The position numbers were made by a program, and so were the translations under genes. The notes below the pieces were generated by a model. That model made no database searches, was not told the DNA's origin, and worked only from the letters and a program-made list of their open reading frames with translations. Below are positions 11,001 through 21,400 of a DNA stretch of 25,910 bases, in pieces. This DNA is from Nemertoderma westbladi (lineage: Eukaryota; Xenacoelomorpha; Nemertodermatida; Nemertodermatidae), in NCBI GenBank assembly GCA_032718475.1, contig JAUCBJ010000504.1:1-25910 (forward strand), given 5' to 3'. Numbering within the stretch: the stretch's first letter is position 1; each line of letters opens with the position of its first letter.

Positions 11001-11520
11001 CCACTTCGGGCTCGCGTGCCCCATCTACACCCACTTCACCTCGCCTATCCGTCGCTACTCGGATATCATCGTGCATCGGTTATTGGCCGTCTCAGTAGCG
11101 GCGGATTGCTCCTACCCCGAGCTGCTGGATAAACGCAAAGGGCAGGAGTTGTGCAACCACCTCAACTACCGGCACAAACAGGCGCAGTACGCGCAACGGG
11201 CCTCCATCGCTCTACACACACAACGCATCCTCAAGGATAAGGTTGAAACCCTCGACGCTTACATCCTGTTTGTTCGTAAGAACGCCCTGCAACTGCTGAT
11301 CCGTAAATACGGACTGGAATCCACTCTGTATCTCAATAAGCCCGGGTTGGATATACAATACGACGAGGAATCATCCACCCAAACTATCCGCGGTCACGTA
11401 TTCCGTTTGTTCGACGAGGTCGTGGTTCGGTTGTCTGTTAACTCTTCCGATGTGCAACATGTTAAACTTCAGTTAGATCTCGTAGAGCCGCAGATTGATG
11501 GGTTAAGTGTCAAGTTGTAA
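8008..11520 (+). CDS. DIS3: DIS3 (RRP44) exosome 3'-5' exoribonuclease, two exons
   Basis: This is the catalytic subunit of the RNA exosome, degrading and trimming RNA in nucleus and cytoplasm. Exon 1 runs 8008-9176 and exon 2 9711-11520 (GG|A codon across the junction, donor GTGAGT, acceptor TTATAG). Exon 1 carries the CR3 motif (CGVTTCVQC), and the PIN endonuclease with its four acidic residues: Asp in LLIDIN, Glu in LNEV, Asp in ANDYNDR and Asp in VTND. Cold-shock domains follow, then the RNB domain with DPPGCTDIDDAL. An S1-like C-terminus ends with VEPQIDGLSV, as in the human protein. Both nuclease sites look intact. An in-frame stop at 7981 closes the ORF. ATGs at 8008 (weak context), 8101 and 8158 are possible starts; clear homology begins at 8188, and a start at 8158 gives 942 residues, near the human 958. 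Human DIS3 is split into many more exons. Confidence 0.95.
9177..9710 (+). other. DIS3 intron, with AT-rich TATAT microsatellite
   Basis: The intron is bounded by GTGAGT and a TTTCTTATAG acceptor. Its second half (about 9530-9610) is nearly pure A and T, with repeated TATATATTTATTGTATA words. I see no nested gene. Confidence 0.9.
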
Positions 11521-11595
11521 TTGTAATTTCTTAGTTACCGGTCGGCGCAAACATTATGGGAATAATATGAGATAGAGTAATATCACGATCATATA

Positions 11596-12420
11596 CACCA
11601 TGTCCCGTAATATAGTGTCATTTTCTGATGACACGGACCCCCCCCCCCCCCCCAAATTTTTCTTCATATCTTTCTCATATTGCTCGAAATTTGAAACAGA
11701 ACTAGTTCAACTCACCGTGGTTGTCACTTGCGAAATCGCACCCTCTGTATCATTGCCATTCTTCACATTAGTCGTAATGTTTTCATATCAATAGAAAGTT
11801 TGCGTTGCAAGGATTCTAAATATGTAACAATATCTGAATTTCGTTGAGAAACAACTGAGAAATAGGCGTTCAAAGATTGCAAGAATTATTGTTCGCTGCA
11901 AGCCATTTATTCTATTTAATAAATACACAAAATTCTAGAACGTGTTATTTATTTTAAGACTTGGTTGGCAACAGTGGTATGCTTATACAATATCTATATT
12001 ACGTAGCTAATCATACATAAACAAATTGTTCCAGAATATTGTGTATTTATTAAATAGAATAAATGGCCTGCAGCGAACAATAATTCTTGCAATCTTTGAA
12101 CGCCTATTTCTCAACTGTTTCTCAACGAAATTCAAACATTGTTACATATTTGAAATCCTTTCAACGCAAGCTTTCTATTGATGTGAAAAAATTACGACTA
12201 AAGTGAAGAATGGCAATGATACAGAGGGTGTGATTTCGCAAAAGACACTTTTTTAAAACACTTATAAAGCTAAAATCTAAAATTCCGGCTTCATGGTAAC
12301 AACCACGGTGAGTTGAACTAATTGTGTTTCAAATTTCAAACAATATGATAAAGATCTGTAGAAAAATTTGGGGGGGTGTCCGTGTCATCAGAAAATGACA
12401 CTACATTACGGGTTATGGTG
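11596..12420. mobile_element. 825-bp foldback element with long inverted arms
   Basis: The two ends are inverted copies: CACCATGTCCCGTAATATAG at the left and the complement of CACCATAACCCGTAATGTAG at the right. Arms run 11596-11941 and 12028-12420 around an 86-nt loop. The left arm lacks about 45 bp found in the right arm near 12241-12300. Both arms carry a homopolymer (C-run at 11638-11653, G-run near 12370). The element is flanked by TA on both sides (11594-11595 and 12421-12422), as expected for a TA-targeting (Tc1/mariner-like) non-autonomous element. No transposase is encoded. It begins 75 bp after the DIS3 stop and so may lie in the DIS3 3'UTR. Confidence 0.85.
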
Positions 12421-12422
12421 TA

Positions 12423-13653
12423 AATAATAACTGAATGTTGTAAATGTTGTGGTACATACATACAATAGAAAGTGTGGCAGTGTAAAACAGGCAGACAAAC
12501 AGTCCCGACAGGATACCTGCAGTCTGCAGTCGATTTAAGACCCCGCAAAACGCTAAGGTCTAGAATTATGTGTTAGGTATCAATCAACGATTATAAACAA
12601 TAATACAGTACGAAATGGCTGGCTTTTTTTTATTTCAGCCCACAAAGCGGTAGGTAGACTGGAGAACTGCAGATCGATTACCAACCCCACCAAGACACAG
12701 GATGTGTTCAGCACCTGTCAAGTTTCAGCTTAAATGGATCATAAATAACTGAGCCGGAAATTAAATACTGTGAAAAGTAATTCACTACAGTAAATTGTGC
12801 AAACATGGGTTTGCACAAGCCAATAACTGTAGGTTGTCGACTCAAGAGTGGCGTAAAAGTGTCGAGCAGGATTTCCATTTCCGACACTACTCTGGGGAAT
12901 ATACAATACAGTGTTCTGGGGGTACCACACAGAAAATAGTCGTCAGAATTTGTGCGTAATCACTGCCCTAATGGCTGAAAAAAATTACTTTACTTTTTTT
13001 ACTTTACTTTGTAACGACAACAACAACAGCATCTACTACTGTATTTGCCCAAATTGACCCACCCCCAATATTGACAGTTCGCTAAGGCTCCGCCAACTTC
13101 GTGGCTCGCCTCACATTGTACTATAATTAAATTAAATCAAATGCTGTAATTGGGACAGGCTAGAGACGCAGGTTTCTATAACCAAAATATTAAATGCTAT
13201 TAGTACCTATCGAGGGAAAGAGCAGATTATAGGCAGGCTTATCTAACCAAAACAATAAACTCTCTTGTTTCCAATTGAGAGTTCCAATTGAATTGGTTAA
13301 ATCGGCAGACATTTTATAAATAATAAAGATAATATTCTAGACAATATCTTAATTATTAAATTTACTTTGGAAAAACAATATTTATTTTGGGAAACTACTG
13401 TATGTAGTTTTTTTATTTGTGTAATATTCATTCAATTGATTGAGGTATTGAAACAATATTTCGGTTAAATTACATATCATTTGGGTTAATCGAAATATAT
13501 TGGTGAGGATATTCTATATATTGGGTATGAAAATAATGAAATTTGGGGCATAAATTATGGTGCAAAAATTAATAAATTTGGTGGAATAAGTATGTAATCT
13601 GAGAAAGAAATAATTTGTGGCGATTCTGTTATTGTAGGACATTCTAGAAAATT
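12423..13653. other. Non-coding stretch, AT-rich
   Basis: No gene seen. It includes a perfect 10-bp hairpin with a 4-nt loop at 12795-12818 (TTGTGCAAAC, ATGG, GTTTGCACAA), an ACTTT-rich low-complexity patch at 12980-13010, and an A+T-rich block at 13310-13620. Confidence 0.5.
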
Positions 13654-13666
13654 TTAGGGTCATTAT

Positions 13667-13928
13667 GAATGGGAGAATCTTTTAGGCTCGTTAAGCCAAG
13701 GAATGCCTGTTCACCACCATGGGTGATCTTCCACAGTAAACCCTTCCACTCTGTTTCCCAAGTTGCCTTGGTTCCCATTTATCGACCACTGAAGGATGAA
13801 AGCCGGGGTTGGGCTAGGCTGCACCATTTAAAGCACACTGTGCCCAAACAGTGCTGCCCCATCTAGGGATCGAACCAGGGCTCCCTAATCGGAAGCCCAG
13901 TAATGTCACCACTAGACCAAGCTGCTGC
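13667..13928 (-). mobile_element. tRNA-derived SINE with target-site duplication
   Basis: The direct repeat TTAGGGTCATTAT flanks the element exactly at 13654-13666 and 13929-13941, a 13-bp target-site duplication. Read on the minus strand, the element begins with a tRNA-like head: box A TGGTCTAGTGG about 8 bases in and box B GGTTCGATCCC some 40 bases later, the RNA polymerase III internal promoter. About 190 bp of unrelated body follow, ending without a long poly(A). The length of 262 bp and the perfect duplication suggest a fairly recent, full-length insertion. I cannot assign the tRNA isotype or the SINE superfamily by eye. Confidence 0.85.
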
Positions 13929-13941
13929 TTAGGGTCATTAT

Positions 13942-14431
13942 AAGGAAGTAAGCGTAAGGCCTTCAGCTTCTGCATTTCCGCATAACGTCAATAACTGTGG
14001 GTAATTTGAATTGTATTTTTAGACTTTATTTATATTTTGTTACCTATTTTGATATTACAGTTCAGTACTGCAGTATTATTGCCTATATCTGTATATAGAA
14101 GCCAGAGGTAATAATATCTATTAATACAGTATACGTGGCGTGAATGTTAGATTTATGTTTTCATACTGTATCTGTCAACTGTAGTAAGTTTTTTTTAAAG
14201 TAATATTAATATTAATACTGTAATACTGTATGTAATAAAGAGATAAAGGCCATTATCTGATTATGCAAGCAGGCAAGTCTGTATTACTGTCTGTGTAATA
14301 ACTAATTCATACGCTGTCTGGCTGTATGTATAGTCGTACTGTCACTGTCGCACAGTCGTAGCGCTTACCCGTAATCAAGGCAATATTCAATTCGTCAACA
14401 ATCAATACTGCACAGTAGCACGTACCGAATT
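13942..14431. other. Non-coding stretch rich in TACTGTA words
   Basis: There is no convincing gene. ACTGTA/TACAGT and ACTGCAGT words recur many times (14060-14350), giving a low-complexity look that continues toward 15120. Confidence 0.5.
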
Positions 14432-14578
14432 ATGGAATTCATCGATATGCCAAGTGATAAGCCGTTTTACACTCCACCTCCTGCTATAATGGGCTCTGAG
14501 TCTGACACTACAGCACTACTGACCTTACAGGAAGCAATAGTCTCCAACTCCACACTCAATATGCATGCAATGCAGTAA
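14432..14578 (+). CDS. Possible small ORF, 48 residues, unrecognised
   Basis: The ATG at 14432 (context ATT ATG G) opens 48 codons to a TAA at 14576. The product starts MEFIDMPSDKPFYTPPPA and is rich in Ser, Thr and Met. It has no signal peptide or membrane segment and I do not recognise it. Its composition looks more protein-like than the surrounding sequence, but a 48-codon frame can arise by chance. It could be a peptide, a 5' exon, or a relic of an element. Confidence 0.2.
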   Translation: MEFIDMPSDKPFYTPPPAIMGSESDTTALLTLQEAIVSNSTLNMHAMQ

Positions 14579-14952
14579 TAGGCTGATAGGAGAGCAATAC
14601 GTGGGAGCAATGCGTGGCCCCAAAACACAAAGGGCAAAGACAACATGAAACAAACTGACTGATTGGCGTGGCATAGGCATACAAATAGCAGAATAGCTCT
14701 ACAATTATAAATACCGTAGGCCTACAAAAATAGTCACAATAACTAATTTAGTTTAACATTCCAGCATTCACTGCGAGATGGACTACGATTACACTAACAT
14801 TAACTCCCAAGGTTGTGGGTTGAATGCTCTCACTATCCAACTCTTATATTTTTACTCCCAGTATATATCTTAACTCCCGCTCCAGCGGATGATAATAAAC
14901 TCGATATCTGGTGTATATCCTACAGCTAACAAAAACTGTAAAAATGAAACTT

Positions 14953-15023
14953 GTTTTTTTTTCTGTTGCTCGAACACACGACATTCCGGTTAGAAGACCG
15001 ACGCTTTAACCACCTGACAGCCT
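14953..15023 (-). repeat. Decayed tRNA-like sequence with A-tail
   Basis: On the minus strand, GGCTGTCAGGTGGTTAAAGC (box A region) is followed by an anticodon-like hairpin CGGT-CTTCTAA-ACCG (anticodon position TCT) and by TGTTCGAGCAA (degenerate box B). A run of A follows directly. The acceptor stem does not pair. This looks like a tRNA pseudogene or a worn SINE head, not a working tRNA. Confidence 0.5.
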
Positions 15024-15164
15024 GATCGATTACTGTCTGTGGGTAGCAGTGTAGCTTACTGCAGTACTGTACTCTACTCAAGCACCGTACTGCCGTACAA
15101 GACCTACTGGTAGTTGGTTGGTAGTGTTTAGCGTTGTAGACTAGCTTAGGTCATAACTTTCAAA

Positions 15165-15192
15165 ATGGATATTCTTTATGCTCGTTGAGTAG
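15165..15192 (+). promoter_or_regulatory. Two short upstream ORFs before TAB1
   Basis: ATG at 15165 starts MDILYAR and stops at 15188. ATG at 15178 in another frame starts MLVE and stops at 15192. Both lie within 140 bp of the TAB1 start. If the TAB1 mRNA includes them, they could lower its translation. The transcript start is not known from sequence. Confidence 0.35.
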
Positions 15193-15304
15193 ATTGCTGC
15201 ATTTTCTGAACTGATTCTGTCTGCATATCGCATCGAAATTTGGCAAAGCCTAGAGATCCCTTTCTTCTTGGAGAAAGTATCGTTATTTAGCATTTGGTAC
15301 CGTA

Positions 15305-15415
15305 ATGGCGTCGGTTACAATCTCTTCTAAACCTCGCGGATTACTGCAGTCGAACAGTTGGACCGACGATATACCCGTATGCCACCTCTCTGGGGTTGGA
15401 TCTTCAATTAATCAG
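15305..15415 (+). CDS. TAB1: TAB1 exon 1 (start codon)
   Basis: 37 codons starting MASVTISSKPRGLLQSNSW and ending SSINQ, phase 0 donor GTTAGG. The following LCHLSGVG-like motif (PVCHLSGVGS here) matches the N-terminus of animal TAB1, which supports this ATG. Confidence 0.9.
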
Positions 15416-18400
15416 GTTAGGCGTTCTATTTCTCTTAGTTCGCAATGGTCACCGAGAAATAGGTACAATACATAAATAAAGAAAAATAAAATACTAGGCT
15501 TATAATTAAATATACAGCACTGTATGCAAATGCAATAGATGATTTAAAGTCCGTTTATTTCTGCCGCAGATATACCGCGAAGATGGAACTACGCAGAACC
15601 TGCACGATTTCGAAGATTTCTCCTTCCATTTCCACGTGGACGAATGTAACGCCTCTCTATATGGAATCTTCGACGGCTACGACTCCCCACGAGCTGCCAA
15701 GTTAGCCCAACAACAGTGAGTTATATTGACAACAATATACATATATATAACGGCCAGCACTTACAGTACACAGTAAAACAGATTGTTTCGGTAAGGTGAT
15801 GCTCGTTTTTCCATAGAGCCGTAGCCGTGCAATGGCACATAAAACTCAATTATATGATGTGTAGTGTACTAACTAGAGAAGAAGAACTACTGCAATCAGA
15901 ACCAAACATAGGCTGATAGGCTTCCTTGTGTGAATTAAATTGACTGCAGTCAAGACGTCCTTTATTTAGGACGCCATGACTGAAACCCAGAACCAGGTTC
16001 GTTTAAGGAATTATTTGGAAGCCCATGATTTATATATATGACAGTATGCTAAAGCTTTCCCTGTATGACCATTATATCTTTAGGTGAACTGTGGGATAAT
16101 TTGCCAATGTAAATATACCAGACTTTCTGTAATATTTCTACTTTATTATTAACTTTCTGTAATATTTCCCTTTGCAGTATACGTATACGTCACCATGTGA
16201 AGAATACCAGGTTTTCACTAAAAACTCATGTTTCAAAAGGGTTGAATCCAACCAAAACAATAAACTAAAAAATACAATTACTTTATAAATTTTCAACCAA
16301 AAGTGAAACCTGGTATTATTCACATGGACGGAATAATGACTAACCTACCTGTGACATGTATGACAATAACTCTATCCCAGTTCTAACCTTCCACAGTACG
16401 CGATCAGCATGTAAATCCCGAATCCATCGACATTATTATTTATCTTCATCTTCCAAAAATAATGTATCTTAGTGTTATCCATCGTTTAAGGAATTTTAAT
16501 AGCTGACCACCACTGTTCCTCTTGCCAGTCGGATACCATAGAACAATCACATGCATTCGCCGCATCGACAGCAGCCGCTTACAATGCTCATCATGGCCTA
16601 CAGGGTGACGCTGGGTTTTTTAAATAAAATATTTCTGACTTCTGAGTTTGTATAATTCCTAATTCGTTAAATGAACATTACATTGAACCCTATGCTATGA
16701 CCCTTATACGCTCTAACAACGAGCCGAACGGTTTTACATGATTCTTTCGTTGACTAATTTCATTGATTGTGATAGTCGGTATGAGATTTGATCAAAAAAC
16801 CGACCTACAGTTACAAAAAATTGGTTTTTTACTGGTTCAATCAAATACACATTTTTATGCTGATCCGAACACAGATTTTAACAGATTTCAAATCCAATAA
16901 TGTATTGTCGAGATATTGACTTTTGGAAATTAGCAGTCTTATGGCCAAATATTAACACAGTTTTGGGAAAAAATACTTTGAAGTTATTTCTAACGTTCCC
17001 GTCAATTTTCTGTAATTGTGGGGATTTTTCAAAGCAGACTCGTAAAAAAAATTAGATATGTCAAAATTCAAAAACACATCAATGGACCTTTAGCGAACAT
17101 ATTTAATTTTTATTATTATTATTGGATGTCACTGTGTCTGTCTGTATTGTCTGTTAGTCTGTCAAAAAATATAACAAATAAATAAACAAAGCACAACACT
17201 GTATGTATGTGTGTTAAGCGCACAAACTATAGTCATTGGGGGTAAAAAAAACAAATTTCAGTTTTTTGTCAATAAAATTGTTAATATTCCATATATTCCA
17301 TAAATTTGGTATTGTCTGAAAGCTAATCAAAAATGTGATTTAATGATCATCAAACAATATCACCGAACATATATTTAAAGAAATTATGGTAAAAAAAGTG
17401 ATTTTACCCCAAAATGGGGTAAAAAAAAGTGTGGGTAAATAAAAAACAAGGTTTCAAGTGTGGAATCATCAGCTCAGTAGTATGTAGTAGTCCTACTTAA
17501 CGGCCTAATCTGATGCCTCTGTTATAAATCACGCAACAACCTAAGGATTAGGCCGTTTTTTTTATACCCCGCAAATCGGTCTGTTTTTTTTTACCCCCAA
17601 TGACTATAACATTTTTGTTACAGTTTTCCTGGGCTGTTATGGGCGCTGTGATTACATTTAAAATGTCACTTTTCTGATTTTTCGAAATCTAATCTGTCTG
17701 TCTGTCTGTTTGTTTGTCTGTCAACAATTGAGAAATCAATCAAATTAACAAAATTTGTGGGTTTTCTTGGTCGGTGATTTCATTTCCGATGTCTTATTTC
17801 CACGTTTGTCTGATTATTTAAGGTCTGTACGTTTTTTGGCACACAAACAGAGAGACGGACATACATACTAACTGCCATACATAGCCATTCTAGCTAGACT
17901 GACAGTCGTGCAAATTAACATTAAAATTAAATCACTGTATCAGGAAAACTCCTATATTACGAAAATTATCCTGTAGGCCAAATACAATAAAATTACAGTA
18001 TTTTGAAAAAGTAGGCCCTAAATGCCTACATTACAAAAATTTGGTAACTTAAAATTATAACAATTTCAAAATTATTGAGGTCGTCTACAAAAATCGTACA
18101 ACTCAAAAAGTAAAATAGATATGAAAATTTCGTTTACAGTTTCAGAATCAACAAAAAATTACATTCTCGAAAAAATAAAAAAATCGATTTTTTTTAAAAC
18201 CAAATCAATTGTTTTGACTTCAACCTCTAATTCTATGAAATATGATTTTGCAATGGTAGCTCGATTTCTTGATCAAACCTCGCAGGTAGAGAGGCCATGA
18301 CGGTAATTGGATATTTACTATTAAATTCAGACGACAATAACACAAACATAATATAGATGGAATATGATTGACAGCAAAATAGTAACGTAATTAGAAGCCA

Positions 18401-21400
18401 ATAAAAAAAAGTTCCTTAAAAGTTAAAACATTCAAGTTGTTGACAGTGGGAATCTAATATCTTCCGCGTTGGTCTGCTTGCCTTTGACTGCGATAACTTT
18501 ATCGTCGTCGGTTTTTAGTGCCCCTTTGGGGATGGCGATGGCCTCTATCATATTGATAGGAGCGTAAACCCCTTGTTCCGGTCCGGGAACCAGTCCTGGG
18601 TTCAACGCCTTACTCTCACGGTACCGGGCAACTTGTTCCTCCAACGATTGTCGCTGCACACGAAACCTAACGCTTCGTTTTAGTTCGTCTTCCTTGTGAT
18701 GTCGAACCGCGATTAATATTAGAAAGTTTATGACCAGCAGACCGATACAAGGCCACACCCACTTCTCAAAAAAAGATAAACGCGACATCCTTTCTGTATC
18801 CTTAATATCGTCATCTTTTATTGCTTCTACGAATTTATCCAACTTATCTTGTTCATCCATATCCTCTTTCTCCTCTCTATGTTCTCTTGGTGAACTCTTT
18901 TTAGAATTAGAGTCCCGTACTAAACGTTCTGTTTTGTTGCGGTACCGTAGTACCGATGTAGACACGCTACGAACTTTGATAAACCTCGGAGGAGCCGGTG
19001 GTTTACGAGGAAATATATTGGAGTAGAGATGAGTTCGAATCCCGCGAAACATCGCTTCAGTCTAGAACTCGAGTGGCCAGGAAATAAAACTCGGCTACTG
19101 CGGTTATAAGCACGGCGAATAAAGAAACAAGGATGCGAGCTGCAGCTTCTTTGAATATAAAGTGAGAGATGGCGAATACAAAGACGAAGACGCCGACAAG
19201 TGTTACAATAACGTTAATGATAGCGGTGAGTTGGTTCCTAGCTGCGCGGAACTCTGTACCAACAGCTGCTGCAGGGCTCTCTCGCTGTACGTCCCGCGTT
19301 AGTAAGCGATATTCTCTGTTCAACCGCTCCACTCGAAACTTCCTCTTACGTTCCTCGCTCGCCGGATCCGTTGGTTCAACCGATCTCTCAGGGAATCGAA
19401 CGTTAGCGCCTTTCAGTAAGTCGAGTAGATGAGTGCCAGGATGGTTGTGATCATGGAGTTTACTCGATATTTCGCGAATGTTATCGACTGTCAGTGACCC
19501 GGAATCCACTGCTGCTCTAACGTCGTCGGTTAAGGTCAACTCTGCGAAATTCTCTTTGCTGTAGTTACTGATAGTTATACAGCTGGGGGAAGTTTCCGTG
19601 GTAAAAGCGTCATAACTGTATAGTTGCATTACTAAAAGGTGTATTAAGAAGAGTATTTGAATATAACATTACATTTACTTTAGTAAACTAGTTTATAAAT
19701 AAACCAAATGCGATATATTGAATAATAATATAATTAAACCTACAAAAATACCACTATCGTGCTAAAGCCACACAATAAATAGGTACTTGCCTTATTATGT
19801 AGTTTAATTAATGGTGCTAAGTAACGTTATGCTATCTAAGTCCATCATATTTGGCGTCCACAAAACCTCTTGTTTCCTAACAATTGCCCTTTTTGACATC
19901 GAAATATGCGACCTTTTTTTAATAAATCAGATAAGATAACCTAAAATCAATAACATAAACTGTTGATTTTAGGCAATAAAGTTAACTTAGTTGATTGTCA
20001 GGTAGTTTATGCATCTGGTTTACTTTCAGATATAAACATTATAAGTGAATTTCGGTTGCCGAGACACATCAAAATATAGCTGTGTCTGTGCTGTAACTTT
20101 CGCTTATTGTTTTGGTCAAGGTTGTTCATGTTACCACCATAGATAATTTTTTTAAATATCTTTTGCTGCGATAACTTTATCGTCGTCGGTTTTTAGTGCC
20201 CCTTTGGGGATGGCGATGGCCTCTATCATATTGATAGGAGCGTAAACCCCTTGTTCCGGTCCGGGAACCAGTCCTGGGTTCAAAGCCTTACTCTCACGGT
20301 ACCGGGCAACTTGTTCATCCAACGATTGTCGGTGCACATGCCTCTTAGCGCACCTCTCAATCTCGCGTTTATTTTCTTGTTTCCGCGCCAATAAGAAGAA
20401 CATATATATGAGCAGTATGCCTAGAAACGGAAATATCCACCGTTTTACATACGCGAAACGAGACGCACGTCGCTGGTATTCGTCGATAAAATCTTTGTTC
20501 TGGTCGACTTTTATCCATTCCCGTTTTTCCTTTTTGTTGGATTCATTTTTATTGTCGTTTTCGAATTTCGAAACAAACCGTCTCCTCGGGATGCTAGCTT
20601 TTGATGCCACTGGGGCATTTAATTTCCGCCACCGCGGTGCAACTGCTCCGATCGGAATTGGGCCAACAGCAGATGAAATTAGATGATTAGGCCTATTATA
20701 AGAACACGACAGAGCGATAATATATGACATATCTTCCTGTTACAGGGCTGCAGGGTAGGACTAGGCCTTTACCCGAATATGGAATAGGCAGATAGGTACG
20801 TGGCACTAAACACTAAACTGTATTTCTAAATCTACCGTACTTTTCTAGTCCTGTAGTCAGCTACCTAGTGCTGTAGTGTATAGTGTTGGCTGTAACGGTA
20901 CCACTTTCAACTGTAACTCATCATAAAGTAATTATTGTAGCACATACAGACATAGCTGCATAGACTTACAATATTTCACTACTGACGACAGACAGATAGA
21001 CGAATGAAGTGGTACCGGTACCGGACCCAGTTCACATAATTCTAATTAGGAGCTTTACTTCAACTACGACCGTATTTCACTCCAGCTAGAGTCCTCGAGT
21101 GGGAATTACTACAGCAGTCTGTACATTTTATTATTTTTTTATTTACAGTTCTTACGTCATAAGGTCGCTGTGTCGTGATATCTTTCCATTGATATATCCC
21201 TGTCAGTGAGGAGTGAGTTGAGTTGTTTTGTTTTTGAATCTTCTAAATAGGAGGCTTGAAGTTAAAATACTGAAACTAATACACTGTAACAGTATCTCAA
21301 ACTCTTCAAATTTAAAACACAATGCACCCCCGATGTTACAACCAGAGGGCAGAGGTTACAAAATTTTAAAATTTTAGCTTTTGGTTAATTACAGATTCCC

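Larger units (their letters stand above)
15716..18431. other. TAB1 intron 2, 5' part: repeats only
   Basis: No exon or gene supported here. It contains a 30-bp direct duplication (ACTTTCTGTAATATTTC at 16122 and 16152), the inverted repeat at 16189-16330, the foldback at 17230-17606 and TGTC-rich microsatellites on both sides of it. The whole intron runs 15716-21394. Confidence 0.7.

Noticed and set aside
11600-12548. Two short frames at the foldback ends reading similar peptides (SFSDDTDPPP and SFSDDTDTPP)
   Set aside because: They are the same inverted arm translated on opposite strands and run out of the element. There is no sign of coding constraint, and the Pro run is just the C-homopolymer.
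13669-13866. 65-codon frame on the + strand
   Set aside because: It lies entirely within the SINE, opposite to its direction.
16530-16602. Exon-like segment flanked by TTGCCAG and CAG|GGTGAC inside TAB1 intron 2
   Set aside because: If spliced between exons 2 and 3 in the right phase it meets a TAG stop within four codons, and TAB1 has no extra segment here.
18730-19432. Plus-strand frames opposite gene A and TMEM199
   Set aside because: Antisense shadows. The minus-strand frames have membrane segments, presequence features and TMEM199 homology.
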